Positions 10,339 through 21,676 are shown, numbered from the stretch's first letter. The stretch: DNA of 64,000 bases from JBNJGB01 sp051747385 (GCA_051747385.1 JBNJGB010000016.1:76892-140891); one strand, 5' to 3'. The notes: generated by a model not told the origin, from the letters alone. Numbers and translations: made by a program.

Positions 10339-10781
10339 TCGTGGGGTGGCGCCTGACGGCCGGCGGAGTGGAGACCTCGGCAGGACGGGCAGGACACGAT
10401 TTCCTGCGCAACGATCCGCCCCGAAGCCGTCATGAGGTGGGTGGGTGGGGGTGGGCCACCAGCGGCGAGGATGCGGAGCGAAGCGGAGCCCCCCTTGCCC
10501 TTGCCCTTGCCCTTGCCTGCTTGGAGACCGTGCTGACGAGGCGACGCGACCACGAGAGGGAGAGCGTCTACGGTGTCGCGATACAGTGGGTCGAGGTGGC
10601 CGACCTCGTCTCGCATGGGCTCGACCGCCGACGCGACAGCCTCGTCCCCGCCCGCGCAGCGAATATGCCGGCGGGAGCCAATCGACCGCGACCACGACCA
10701 CGTCCACGTGGGAGGACCGCAGGTTGACCCCCGGAGCCGGGATACCTAGCATCCGGCGGTCGCCCGGACCCCGCGAGGACG
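10339..10781. other. Intergenic stretch with short tandem repeats, no gene seen
   Basis: No convincing coding frame is present between the ftsZ terminator and the SGNH hydrolase. The stretch holds a hexamer array (ttgccc units, 10489-10518). It also holds an element that starts with ATGCCGGCGGGAGCCAATCG at 10667 and runs into GACCAC-type hexamers (10684-10710). A similar element lies on the opposite strand near 23766-23825. A weak ribosome site (GAGGACG) precedes the next gene. Confidence 0.6.
10489..10518. repeat. Hexanucleotide array (TTGCCC)n
   Basis: Four near-perfect copies of TTGCCC lie in tandem. Comparable intergenic hexamer arrays with different units occur at 10684, 12271, 23766, 23917, 35785 and 41397, so this looks like a genome-wide habit and not a locus-specific signal. 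Confidence 0.85.
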
Positions 10782-11633
10782 ATGCGCCGCTCCATCCCCG
10801 CCCTGCTGTTCGCGTTGCTCGTGGCCGCCACGGCGCCGGCGAGCGCCGTGCCGACCGGCCTCTGTCCGGACGTCGAGCGTCCCAGGATCTACATGATCGG
10901 AAGCTCCACGATGGGGAGCCTCCTGGGACCGATGCTCCAGCGCCTGTTCGACGACCGCTGGGCCCTGGACGCCCGGCGGTGGGGCAAGGCGTCGTCGGGC
11001 CTGGCCCGACCCGACTTCCACGACTGGCCGAAGCTGGCGCCGGGCCTGATGCACCGGCACCGGCCGGACATCGTGGTGGTGTCCCTGGGAAACAACGACA
11101 ACCAGCCCATCTTCGTGCGCAGGGGTCGGTGGCTGCGCATGGACGACCCCGAGTGGCGGGAGGTCTACGCCGAGCGGGTCCGGGGCATGCTGGACGGTCT
11201 GAGCGGCGAGGATCGCCGGCGCATGGTGGTCTGGATCGGCCCGTACGCCATGCACGGCGACAACGCGGAGCGCATGGGCCCCATCATCAACGACATCATG
11301 CGGCGCGAGGTGGAGGCCTTCGACGGACCGGCCGTCTTCCTGGACACGTATGCGGCGACGGTCGACGAGGAGGGCGAGCCCATCGACTCGTTCCGGCGCG
11401 AGGACGAGGACGAGGACGAGGCCGTGGACGCCCGCACCTCCGACGGCATCCACCTGACGACCGAGGCGGTGCGCTGGCTGCTGGCCGAGCCCATCCTCCG
11501 CGCCGTGGGGCGCTGCGTGGACGGCGACGGCGAGGTGGCCGGCTCCGGCGGGGAGGACGAGGCCGGCGGCGACGGGGAGGAACGGCCGGCGGTGGAAGAC
11601 GAGCCCACCGGCGAGGGAGCGGAGGGTGGCTGA
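10782..11633 (+). CDS. Secreted SGNH/GDSL-type hydrolase
   Basis: This is probably an exported esterase or acyl-transfer enzyme of the SGNH fold; the substrate is unknown. The 283-aa protein begins with a signal peptide (MRRSIPALLFALLVAATAPASA). It shows a block I-like MIGSSTMGS with the nucleophile Ser, a block III-like SLGNNDNQ, and a block V-like TSDGIHLT with the Asp-His pair. The order and spacing resemble the DUF459/SGNH group often linked to cell-envelope acylation. The C-terminal 60 residues are a Gly/Glu/Asp-rich tail. The start has a GAGGACG ribosome site. It stands alone between the dcw operon and a small membrane protein. Confidence 0.75.
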   Translation: MRRSIPALLFALLVAATAPASAVPTGLCPDVERPRIYMIGSSTMGSLLGPMLQRLFDDRWALDARRWGKASSGLARPDFHDWPKLAPGLMHRHRPDIVVVSLGNNDNQPIFVRRGRWLRMDDPEWREVYAERVRGMLDGLSGEDRRRMVVWIGPYAMHGDNAERMGPIINDIMRREVEAFDGPAVFLDTYAATVDEEGEPIDSFRREDEDEDEAVDARTSDGIHLTTEAVRWLLAEPILRAVGRCVDGDGEVAGSGGEDEAGGDGEERPAVEDEPTGEGAEGG

Positions 11634-11681
11634 CGCTGACGCCCCCGCGCGACGTCCTGTATGCTCCGAGGTGGGAGACTC

Positions 11682-12083
11682 ATGAACTTCAACCCGCTGA
11701 GGCTCGGGATCATCGCCGCCGTCGTGGCCGTCGGGATGTGGCTGACGGACGTGCTGTGGCGGCCGGTGTTCACCCTGGAGATCACCGACACGGTGTCCAT
11801 TCCGCTGTGGGTGCTCGCGGCCATCTACGCCGTGCTGCAGCTCTGGATCTGGAACAACACCCGAGAGAAGCTCGAGCTGACCGACGAGGAGGTCGAGGAG
11901 TGGGGCCCCAAGCTCGAGGAGGCGACGCCGGACATCCTCGAGCAGTGGGAGGCCCACACCCCGGCCAAAGACATCGCCGAGCGCGTCGAGCAGCGCCACG
12001 GCATCCCACCCCAGGTGACCCTCCGCTACATGATCGCCCTGGGTCGGTACGTCGAGGGCCAGAAGGCCGGCGGGGCGCAGTAG
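11682..12083 (+). CDS. Small two-helix membrane protein with charged C-terminal domain
   Basis: The 133-aa protein has two N-terminal hydrophobic helices (about residues 7-25 and 38-58) around a short loop. An acidic soluble domain follows (LTDEEVEEWGPKLEEATPDI, then a predicted helical region ending YVEGQKAGGAQ). I do not recognise the family. The ATG at 11682 has GGTGGGAG upstream and is preferred to an in-frame ATG at 11661, which would start inside the ribosome-site region. It follows the SGNH hydrolase by 48 nt on the same strand and may be co-transcribed. Confidence 0.65.
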   Translation: MNFNPLRLGIIAAVVAVGMWLTDVLWRPVFTLEITDTVSIPLWVLAAIYAVLQLWIWNNTREKLELTDEEVEEWGPKLEEATPDILEQWEAHTPAKDIAERVEQRHGIPPQVTLRYMIALGRYVEGQKAGGAQ

Positions 12084-12094
12084 GGTCCGTCGTG

Positions 12095-12311
12095 CCCGGC
12101 GCCAAGCCGCAAAGACGGAGAGCACGGGGAAGATGCAGCAGGACCGCCGTCCTCGGCGGTCGAGGGAAGGGGCGCACTCGGGACGAAGACGGGCGAGGAG
12201 CCGGTCCCACTCGCTCTCGTGGTCCCCCCTCCCCGCGGCCATGGGAACGAGCGCCGTAGCCGAGCCGTCGGGAACGGGAACGGGAACAGGAACGGGAACG
12301 AGGGTAGCGAC
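12095..12311. repeat. Intergenic region with dispersed repeat motifs
   Basis: GCCAAGCCGCAAAGACGGAG (from about 12100) and AAGATGCAGCAGGACCGCCG (12130-12149) both recur near 41454-41556, where the first reads GCCAAGCCGCCAAGACGCGA. Five GGAACG-type hexamers occupy 12271-12300. The convergent ends of the small membrane gene and ftsK meet here, and no coding frame is supported. Confidence 0.6.
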
Positions 12312-15004
<2,693 letters not shown>

Positions 15005-15014
<10 letters not shown>

Positions 15015-15280
15015 GCACTGCTCGCGCGTTCAGCGCAGCGCGGACGGGGCGGATCGACTCCCACGACCGGCTCGACCTCCAGGGCCTTCCGCCGGTCCTC
15101 CGTCGGCACCGGCTCCTCGGTGTCCGGGTCGACCATCTCCTGGCGCACCGGCTCCTTGTCGTCCCCGTGCAGGAGGCGGAAGTGGACCTTCACGTCCTCG
15201 AGCGCCGAGTACATGCGCACCGGCACCCGCAGCTCCCCGTCGAGGGACACCACGCCCTTCCACATGGCCCGGGCGGCCAT
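15005..15280 (-). pseudogene. ku: Ku-type DNA end-binding protein, 3'-truncated remnant
   Basis: Bacterial Ku binds double-strand break ends and recruits LigD for end joining; full proteins are about 260-300 aa. Here only the N-terminal part is recognisable, about 67 residues from MAARAMWKGVVS through VPVRMYSALED, VHFRLLHGDD and PVPTEDRRKALEVE. After that the frame reads about 24 unrelated residues and stops inside the ftsK start. The start, with its ARAxWKG signature, is intact; the remaining two thirds of the beta-barrel and the C-terminus are missing. No ligD is nearby. The family is recognised from motif order, not from an alignment. Confidence 0.7.
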
Positions 15281-15412
15281 CAGACGGACTCCTCGCAGGA
15301 GGGGCACATGGGCCCCTCGCGCGCGTCGTGGCTTTGCATGATCCCAGGCTCGATCCGGCCCGGGGGGATGTCAAAGGCGGAGCCACCCTGGCCCGGCCCG
15401 GCTCCGGGAGCG

Positions 15413-15727
15413 TCACTCGCGATGCCGGACGACGACCCCGGCCGAGTCGGGCGTGCGACCGCTCGTGTCGACCTGGTAGAACCCGCGCGACTCGAACCAG
15501 AGGACGGTCCGATCGGCGAGGCGGACGTGGGCGCGCTTCGCCGCCTGGTACCGCGCGATCCACGACAGGGCGGTGTCGAGCGGGACCGGCGGGTCGTACG
15601 CCTCGTCCAGTCCGGCCATGAACCCGGGGCCGGCGCGGAAGCCGGCCTGGTCGCAGCCGACCGCGTCGGCGTGCGCCTGGAGGTCGGCGGGAATGGAAGC
15701 GCGGAGCGTGGCGGTGTCCAGCATCAT
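15413..15727 (-). CDS. Hypothetical protein, 104 aa
   Basis: I do not recognise this protein. It is soluble, with no signal peptide, and has an aromatic centre (LSWIARYQAAKR, TVLWFESRGFYQV). The start ATG has GAGGA 5-8 nt upstream, and a second in-frame ATG follows at once. It sits between the Ku remnant and a 203-bp repeat copy, on the same strand as both ftsK and the lipoprotein run. It may be a short regulatory or toxin-antitoxin-like partner, but nothing in the sequence shows that. Confidence 0.5.
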   Translation of the reverse strand: MMLDTATLRASIPADLQAHADAVGCDQAGFRAGPGFMAGLDEAYDPPVPLDTALSWIARYQAAKRAHVRLADRTVLWFESRGFYQVDTSGRTPDSAGVVVRHRE

Positions 15728-15827
15728 GGCGTCCTCGTCGGCTCGGCCCGGCCGAGGGGCCGGGCGCGGTGGACGACAACCCTAGCCGGTGCTCGTGCGT
15801 CCGCGGGGCACTGAACATCCGTTTGGT

Positions 15828-16030
15828 CCTGGGTCCTTCAGGTGACGAGCGGCGCAGCCTGGGCGCTGCAGTGCTCGGACGCAACGGAGCGGCCCGCTCG
15901 GCGCCCGAGACCCGGCCGTCGCCCCCGCCTGACCGAACTGGGCACCACGATCGACGGCGATCGAGGCCTACGCCGACCGATTCGGCACCGGCCCGACGTC
16001 CGAGAATCTGCTTTATGGAAACTAGCGGCA
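15828..16030 (+). repeat. 203-bp long repeat copy A, ending in the TTTATGGAAACTAGCGGCA terminus
   Basis: This copy matches 22817-23019 base for base as far as I can read (offset 6989). Its right end, CTTTATGGAAACTAGCGGCA (16011-16030), is shared by other copies near 23019, 23682, 23974 and 30276. Inverted copies lie at 20541 and 18201. The inverted copy at 20541 leads into an IS91-type transposase remnant, so the shared end is taken to be the left end of that element. The flanking bases differ for each copy. Confidence 0.9.
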
Positions 16031-16074
16031 TCCGGAACAAGTGGGTGATACGCCAGGGTCGGGGGTTTCCCCCG

Positions 16075-16980
16075 TCAATACGCCACGACAAACTGGATCC
16101 GCGGAAAGAGCGGCTTTGGTCGGCCGTCCGAGGCCATTGCGCGCGTGGATTTCAGCCAAGCCAGCCCGGACTCGTAGCTGTCTTCGCCGCGCTGCCAACG
16201 ACTGGCCCGGATCGTCGAGGCGATCACTTTCCATGGCGTGTCCTGCTCGGCGCCGATATTGAGTGTCTTAGCGTCCGGGAATCGCTTCTTCAACTGCATG
16301 AGGCGAGCGTACAACTTCATCAAGTCATCGAGTGGATTTCCCTGTTGCTTCTCGACACGTTCGTCTCCTTTCGAATCTCCGCTTCGGTACTTGACGAGGC
16401 GACCGCGCGATGTCGCGAGCACGGTCAACTTCAGTGGTTTCTGCTTGGGCTTGCTCGCTTTCCGCCCGCTCGCTGGCAGTCCCATAGTGGCCACCTCCTC
16501 GCGGTGGCTAAGCCGGATCGTGCTGTATCCTGCGACGCCCGCCGTGTGGACGACTTCGAGAAGGATTCGAAACGGAACCTGATCGTCTGGTTCGATAGTG
16601 ACGCTCGCTTCGAAATCGCCCTTGCCTTCGTTCGCTTGTTTGGCCCGATCCAGCTTCGAAATGAGCTCCTCTCTCAGTGGTACGATGAGGTAGCTGGCCG
16701 TGTTCCCGGCCTTCGAGGCCGCATCGATGGAGAAGTAGGAGGAGCTTGACTCATAATCGGATGCCTCGCACTTCTGTCCGCCAGAGCTGCAGTTCACCTC
16801 TACCACGGATACGTCATCGACGCTTATCTTCTTCGTGGTGATCCGCACAGCGGTGGTGCTTGAGGCCGGCGCAGACGCATCCGAGAAAAACTGCCGTGCT
16901 TCCGCTCGCGCGCTAGCTCCGCCCATGCCGGAGCCCAAGAGACAAGTTGCCAACAGTAGAACAACAATTTTCGATATCAT
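16075..16980 (-). CDS. Secreted protein with two ExbD/TolR-like domains
   Basis: ExbD/TolR periplasmic domains couple proton flow to envelope work; free secreted versions are common in Myxococcota and have no assigned role. The 301-aa protein starts with a signal peptide (about residues 1-27, ending GGASARA). The first domain contains LIVPLREELISKLDRAKQ and SVTIEPDDQVPFRILLEVV; the second contains PDAKTLNIGAEQDTPWKVI. The two are joined by a Lys-rich linker. The usual ExbD N-terminal membrane helix is replaced by the cleavable signal. The start ATG has GGAGGTATCTC directly upstream. Base composition looks clearly less GC-rich than the dcw operon. Confidence 0.65.
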   Translation of the reverse strand: MISKIVVLLLATCLLGSGMGGASARAEARQFFSDASAPASSTTAVRITTKKISVDDVSVVEVNCSSGGQKCEASDYESSSSYFSIDAASKAGNTASYLIVPLREELISKLDRAKQANEGKGDFEASVTIEPDDQVPFRILLEVVHTAGVAGYSTIRLSHREEVATMGLPASGRKASKPKQKPLKLTVLATSRGRLVKYRSGDSKGDERVEKQQGNPLDDLMKLYARLMQLKKRFPDAKTLNIGAEQDTPWKVIASTIRASRWQRGEDSYESGLAWLKSTRAMASDGRPKPLFPRIQFVVAY

Positions 16981-17072
16981 GAGATACCTCCTTAACTTGA
17001 CCGCGCGCCTGGTTGCCATGAGCGAGGGTACCGATGGCCCTGGTCGCCACTTCGGCACGCTCGAGACGTGGG

Positions 17073-18170
17073 TCAGTCTAGCCAGTTCTTCCAGACGTAC
17101 ATATTTTGACGGTAATCGCCTGGTTTTGAGTAGTCGGAGGTCGAGAATACGACATGCATGCAATTCTGGGAGAACGCCGAGCCGTCCATGGTGCGGCCAT
17201 GCGGCATGTCCACGCCGCCGAGTTCCTCGCCGGTTCTTGCTGAGCGAACTGTCAACCGCTCGAGTTGGCGGCCCCCGGAAGATCGATCTTGGATGAACAC
17301 CCCGTCTTGAATGCCGCAGAGCGCGAAAGGGGCCGGGTTCACCGGGAGCCGCGACCGTTCGCGTCCCCGCTCGAGTTCGACTGTCACGAGTTCTTGCGCC
17401 TCACTATCCCATGCCAACAAGAATCCAGTCCCAAACACGAGTGGGCGTCCCATCCCCCTCGCCAGGATCCGCGTTTCTCCAGTTTCCACCGTGTGTAGCA
17501 GGAGCCCGGACGAGTCGTTGCCATCACGTCTCGTTCCAGCTAGTGCCACGTACTTCCCGTCACTGGAGACGGCCGGACGGGCGAAGGCCGTCACGACCCG
17601 GTCCCGGAACGGCTTCAGATCAAGGGTGCGGTGCTGGCCTTCGATCCACAGATGAGCTTGTGCGGGGCAGCCGACAGTAGAGGCCGCGACCACCCGACCA
17701 TCTGCTGACGCTGAGAGCCACGAGAAGTTCACATCCCTCTCAATGCCGGGCGCGATGTCGTAGGTGAAGCGGTACGGGTCCAACGGACTTCCCGTTGAAT
17801 CGAACCGGTAGAGATGCGCCGAAGAGGAGGAGGCCCACAACTCCCCGTGTACGAATGCCAGGCCGCCGATGTTGATGGAGCCCCAGTCCATCGGGTGTTT
17901 TTCGACTTGTGCCTTGCCTTCCCGGAATACGTGAAGCGGTCCGCCCGACAGCATTCCAGCCACACGAGTTCCGTCGTTGGAGACGGTCATGTCGGGTTCA
18001 TCCGCGGTTCGGCCACCTTCGGACAGCGAGATTTCGCCGACCTTCACCGGGTCGTTGGTACACCCGGCCGCACTCGCGACTATCACGAGTGTTACGCCGA
18101 AGATCGCCACGTGGCTCAAGAACAATGGAACTGTAACGAAACCACGGGTAGCAAGGACTCGGAAGGTCAC
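17073..18170 (-). CDS. Beta-propeller-like lipoprotein, 365 aa
   Basis: The protein begins with a hydrophobic signal ending ASAAGC, a lipobox with Cys37. Repeated strands of WD/PD40 character follow (VSNDGTRVAGML, VSSDGKYVALAG, SASADGRVVAAS), fitting a beta-propeller of about six or seven blades on the outer or inner membrane surface. No catalytic motif is evident. The start is a GTG with GGGGGAAG upstream. It lies 92 nt upstream of the ExbD-like gene in the direction of transcription, so the two could form one unit. The function is unknown. Confidence 0.6.
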   Translation of the reverse strand: MTFRVLATRGFVTVPLFLSHVAIFGVTLVIVASAAGCTNDPVKVGEISLSEGGRTADEPDMTVSNDGTRVAGMLSGGPLHVFREGKAQVEKHPMDWGSINIGGLAFVHGELWASSSSAHLYRFDSTGSPLDPYRFTYDIAPGIERDVNFSWLSASADGRVVAASTVGCPAQAHLWIEGQHRTLDLKPFRDRVVTAFARPAVSSDGKYVALAGTRRDGNDSSGLLLHTVETGETRILARGMGRPLVFGTGFLLAWDSEAQELVTVELERGRERSRLPVNPAPFALCGIQDGVFIQDRSSGGRQLERLTVRSARTGEELGGVDMPHGRTMDGSAFSQNCMHVVFSTSDYSKPGDYRQNMYVWKNWLD

Positions 18171-18200
18171 ACTTCCCCCATTGTCGAATCGTGCGGCCTG

Positions 18201-18300
18201 CGCCTAGTTACCATAAAGCGGATTTTCGGACCTTGTGCCGGTGAGCCAGCGACGGACGCCGCCCCTCGATCGCGGTCGAGCGTGGCCGACACGAGGTGCG
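18201..18300 (-). repeat. Diverged inverted copy of the repeat terminus
   Basis: The sequence CTAGTTACCATAAAGCGGAT and the ~70 nt after it resemble the reverse complement of the repeat ends at 16001-16030 and 30247-30276. It is more diverged than the other copies, and so possibly older. It lies in the gap between two lipoprotein genes. Confidence 0.55.
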
Positions 18301-18347
18301 GGCGCTTCCCGTCACGTGGATGCAATAACCCCAAGTCCGGGAGCCGA

Positions 18348-18704
18348 CTAGAAGAATCCGCTCTCTGTGTAACTCGTGCACTGGCCATAACCATTAAATC
18401 GCAGGCAACTGCTGTCATTGTCCCACTTGCGGCACTTCCCATACCCGTTGCTATCCACGCACCTTGCTCCGGAACTCCACTCTGTGCAAGCGCCGTAGCC
18501 ATTCGTGGAATCGCACTTCACATCGTTACTCCACGCGATACACTGTCCATAGCCGTTCGTGTCGATACATTTGACCCCGTTATCCCACTCCGTGCAGGCC
18601 CCGTACCCGCTGGCGTTCTCGCTTACGCACTGGACCTTGCCATCGCCGGTGCACATGGCGAAGCCGAGACACCCGAACATTAGTATCATCATGAGGGCTT
18701 TCAT
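18348..18704 (-). CDS. Secreted Cys-rich repeat protein with NGYGxC units
   Basis: The 118-aa protein has a short signal (MKALMMILMFGCLGFAMC). Five tandem units of about 19-20 residues follow, each built as C-x-x-x-N/S-G-Y-G-x-C-x-x-W-x-[N/S]-[D/G] (for example TNGYGQCIAWSND). Each unit carries two Cys, so the mature protein may be knitted by disulphides or by metal. I do not recognise the family. The start has AGGAG about 10 nt upstream. It lies inside the run of - strand lipoproteins, and its base composition is like theirs. Confidence 0.65.
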   Translation of the reverse strand: MKALMMILMFGCLGFAMCTGDGKVQCVSENASGYGACTEWDNGVKCIDTNGYGQCIAWSNDVKCDSTNGYGACTEWSSGARCVDSNGYGKCRKWDNDSSCLRFNGYGQCTSYTESGFF

Positions 18705-18937
18705 GTTTCATCATCTCCTGAGTGCGTCGACAACCTGATGCGACATGGTTGCTACTGCGCTACACGGTAGGGGGCAAGGCGGGGCAGCAGCCATTTCGCA
18801 AGCTTTCGTCTGAAAATCCGGGCTGCCAATCCGACAAAACGCGACCGCAAGGTTCGCAGGACGCGAAGGCAGTGGCCCTCGAAGCGCTCAACCTGCCCTT
18901 GGGTGAAGCGGACATGACCAACAGCGGTCTGACCGAA

Positions 18938-19267
18938 TCAGAACCCAGCGAACACCCATCCTGTATCGTATTTCTCGAATCTTACCTTTCCAGTGGTGTC
19001 GAACGGCTTGTCTCCGACAGCAATGCAGTGGCACGTTCCCTGTACCCTGACTCGTGCGGTGGCCTCCTGACCTACAACGGAAACTCCCAAGATCTGGAAG
19101 TCATCGATAGTCGAGCGATCGCCGCGGTGGATTATTCCGCAACCGACGGTGTGCATACGTGCTCTGGCTTCACGTTCAATCACGTCGTGGGAAGGGCCTC
19201 CGGAACCACATCCTACGACGCCCAGCATCATGTAGATTGATATCCACGTTCTGAATCTGACAGGCAT
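18938..19267 (-). CDS. Small lipoprotein, 109 aa
   Basis: A signal peptide ends LGVVGC (lipobox, Cys20), followed by GSGG and a small mixed alpha/beta domain. That domain has a TVGCGIIHRG and a GTCHCIAVGD stretch with four Cys. It ends in KYDTGWVFAGF. The fold and role are not recognised. AGGAG lies about 8 nt before the ATG, which is preferred to a TTG one codon upstream. It lies 25 nt from the next lipoprotein gene, which reads toward it, so the two are probably co-transcribed. Confidence 0.6.
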   Translation of the reverse strand: MPVRFRTWISIYMMLGVVGCGSGGPSHDVIEREARARMHTVGCGIIHRGDRSTIDDFQILGVSVVGQEATARVRVQGTCHCIAVGDKPFDTTGKVRFEKYDTGWVFAGF

Positions 19268-19292
19268 CAAGCCGCTCCTGTAAGTGCAAAGG

Positions 19293-19895
19293 TTAGTAGG
19301 AGCCGATCTTCATGCCGGGACGAATCGGCATTTCGCCGATTTTGCACCCGCGATCGTAGCCGTGAGTACACGCGTTCTTCCATTGCTTTTTCGCTTCATC
19401 GATCCTGCCGAACTGATAAAGAAGTTTCCCGAGTTCGTAGCAGTTGGTCCCACTTCCCTTCTCGCAATCAACACGCATCTCCTTCTCAAGTGCCTCTGCG
19501 GCGAGCTTCTCACAAGCCGGAGTGCCCTCCTTCTTAAAGCTGCGCGCTAAGGTCTTGCATGCCCGTTTGGGAGAGACGCCGTCATGCTTTGCCCGCAATC
19601 CGCATACGGCAAGTAGCGTTTTCTGCTGATTGACATTCGCCCGAGAGATGCACTCAGCGGGCCACTTATCCTTGAGGTCTTTCAACTTCCAATCCGGACT
19701 AGCCTCTTTGCTAGCAGCAGTCCCCGCGGGGGGGGCATGGGGCCGCTGTGCGCCGGACGCCTCGCTTGCCCTTTCCATCTTCGGTTCGCTTTCGTTGTCT
19801 CCTCGATTCTGGCAGGCGATCATAAGCAGGGCGGCCAAGACGATGACCTGCGGAGTGGGCTTCCAACGCCCGTTTCCTAGAACGAGTTGATGCAT
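19293..19895 (-). CDS. Lipoprotein with Sel1/TPR-like C-terminus
   Basis: The 200-aa protein has a signal peptide ending LLMIAC (Cys28) and a low-complexity Ala/Pro/Ser-rich spacer. Its C-terminal region includes a Sel1-type helical pair with conserved Cys (NCYELGKLLYQFGRIDEAKK followed by ACTHGYDRGCKIG). Such repeats usually bind partner proteins. The start has AAGGAAGG upstream. It is the first gene of a probable two-gene unit with the 109-aa lipoprotein downstream. Confidence 0.65.
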   Translation of the reverse strand: MHQLVLGNGRWKPTPQVIVLAALLMIACQNRGDNESEPKMERASEASGAQRPHAPPAGTAASKEASPDWKLKDLKDKWPAECISRANVNQQKTLLAVCGLRAKHDGVSPKRACKTLARSFKKEGTPACEKLAAEALEKEMRVDCEKGSGTNCYELGKLLYQFGRIDEAKKQWKNACTHGYDRGCKIGEMPIRPGMKIGSY

Positions 19896-20540
19896 AGATT
19901 CCTTCCTTGCAGTGGTTGGGCCGGATAGCTAGTGGAACTGAGCCGTGCGAACATCGTCGTAAGGCCACGGGCTTCCAACTGGCACGTGTTGTCGGCGTAG
20001 GTATGTTGGTGGGCGCCCGAACCGGCTGTCACCGCGTACGCCGGTTCAAAACCGTGGCCATCTCGCGTTTCCCGGTCGGTGATGAGCAAACGGCGCAGGG
20101 CATTGTAAGCACCATGGGGCCATGGGTGAACGAGGATCCGAGAAACCCGGTCGGGCCGGATGAGGGGCCTTCCGGTCGTTGCGGTGTCGCAGGGCGGCGA
20201 TGTCCGCCCTGCGTTCCCTGTACGGACGAGGAGCGGACGACCGGCCACCGACCCGGAAAAGCTTCGTCCGGGAGGAGACCGACCCCGAGTCGTGATCCTA
20301 GGGTGGCGATGAGGGGCCGGAAAGGACGTTCCGAGAACGCGCGACGCACCTTTATGCTCCTGAAATCGAGAAGCGAAGCGTTGCCGTAGCTGCAACCTCA
20401 CTTTCATACTATGGTGGCGCCGTCAAGCTGAGGCTGCCGCGCGGGTTACAGACTGAGGAACAACACCCAAAGAACCCCGATCCGGGGTCGTGATCGGGGG
20501 TGGCGCCCACTCGATCCGGAACGGTAATTGGTGAGTGGTT
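19896..20540. other. Gene-free stretch with hairpins
   Basis: I see no supported gene in about 645 nt. There is a perfect 10-bp stem CGCAGGGCGG/CCGCCCTGCG at 20188-20213. A second hairpin, CCCCGATC/GATCGGGG, lies at 20475-20499 and is followed on the - strand by a T-rich TTCTTT; it could end transcription leaving the IS remnant. The left part carries the promoter and ribosome site of the 200-aa lipoprotein. Confidence 0.5.
20188..20213. terminator. Perfect 10-bp hairpin
   Basis: CGCAGGGCGG and CCGCCCTGCG are perfectly complementary across a 6-nt loop. A short TT follows on the + strand. No gene ends just before it, so a role as terminator, attenuator or relic is open. Confidence 0.45.
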
Positions 20541-21453
20541 TGCTGCTAGTTTCCATAAAGCACATTCTCGGACGTTCGGCCGGTGGCCGAGCGGTCGGCG
20601 TGGGCCTCGATCACGAACCATCGCGGCTGGGTCGTGGCCCCAATGAGCTCGCTCGGGGGCGATGGCGGGGTCTCGGGCGCCGCCAAACCCTGGGTCGTCT
20701 ACGCCAAAAAGCCCTTCGGCGGCCCCGAGCAGGTCTTCGAGTACCTCGGCCGCTACACCCACCGGGTCGCCATCTCCGACGGGCGGATCCTCGACGTCAC
20801 CGGCGACCGGGTCACCTTCCGCACCAAGGGCGACGACACCGTCACCCTCGACGCCCGCACCTTCGCCCGCCGCTTCCTCCAACACGTCCTGCCCCGAGGG
20901 TTCCACAAGATCCGACACTTCGGCCTGTACGCCTCGGCCCACGTCCACGGCCGTCTCGAGCAGGCCCGTAGGCTCCTCGAGCCCGGCGCGCCAGCCGAGC
21001 CTCCGGCGCCCGTCCCCGACACCACCCGCGAGCTCCTCGCCCTGGTCGGAGTCGCCCCCCGCCGCTGCCCCGCCTGCGGCCTCGGGACGCTCCGCCGGGC
21101 CTTCCCCATCCCCCGAGCGCTTCCCGTTCCGTCCACCACGGCCCGGCCCCCGAGCCGCGGCCCACCCAGGAGGGCTCTCCCATGAACCGACCCGCCCGAG
21201 CGCCTCTCGAACCCCGAGCCGAGTGGCCACGCCCTCGTGCGGCCCGAGCTCGATGCCGGCTTCATGCCGCGTCGCACATGCGCCTCGGAGCCCCTCTCTC
21301 ACCGCCCCTCCTGCCGTCCTGCGCGTGGCACGGCCCCGACTTCATGCCGGCCACGACCCGCGCCCGCCCCCTCCGAGCCCCCGCTCGACGACCGATTTCT
21401 GCATAGACCGAGCGCTCGTGCCCGCCGTTGTTCAACAACGATTCGCGGGCACG
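20541..21453 (+). mobile_element. Degraded IS91-family element
   Basis: IS91-type elements move by rolling-circle replication with a Y2-HUH transposase and leave no target duplication. The left end here is the inverted form of the repeat terminus (TGCTGCTAGTTTCCATAAAG at 20541-20560). About 145 nt later the frame enters the middle of a transposase, so the 5' two thirds of the gene, including the HUH site, has been deleted. Downstream of the gene a strong hairpin, CGTGCCCGC/GCGGGCACG (21417-21453), encloses a second stem CGTTGTT/AACAACG and is a candidate origin end. The true right boundary is not fixed. Confidence 0.7.
20685..21185 (+). pseudogene. IS91-family transposase, C-terminal remnant
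   Basis: The remnant begins KPWVVYAKKPFGGPEQV. It carries the Y-x3-Y catalytic pair in EYLGRYTHRVAIS, then RRFLQHVLPRGFHKIRHFGL and a C-terminal zinc-finger piece (CPACGLGTLRR). The N-terminal zinc finger and the HUH metal site, which all active family members need, are absent. About 165 of the usual 370-400 residues remain. The preceding in-frame residues (MAERSAWAS...) belong to the untranslated end of the element. Confidence 0.8.
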
Positions 21454-21676
21454 ACCCGGCCCGAGCCAGCACCCTGCTACTCGGCATCGTCGACGCCCTC
21501 GGCTTCGGCGCACCGGTCCAGCTTCATGGGTCGCTCCCTCGAATCACTGTTGGTTAGGCGCCATCTGGGTAGGGCTCACGGGCTGGCTCATCGATCCGGG
21601 CTCCGGCACCCGAAACTGGATCATTCAACCAACCGGGCTACGCGCCCGTGAGCTGGTTCTCGACTGGGAGGATGAC
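21186..21676. other. Gene-free tail of the IS remnant
   Basis: The first 270 nt probably belong to the IS91-like element, including the nested hairpin at 21417-21453. The rest (to 21676) has a lower GC content and only short unsupported frames. It ends at the stop of the 213-aa lipoprotein on the - strand. Confidence 0.45.

Noticed and set aside
20029..20407. Overlapping short frames on both strands
   Set aside because: None has a ribosome site, a known motif or a sensible composition; the region instead carries hairpins.
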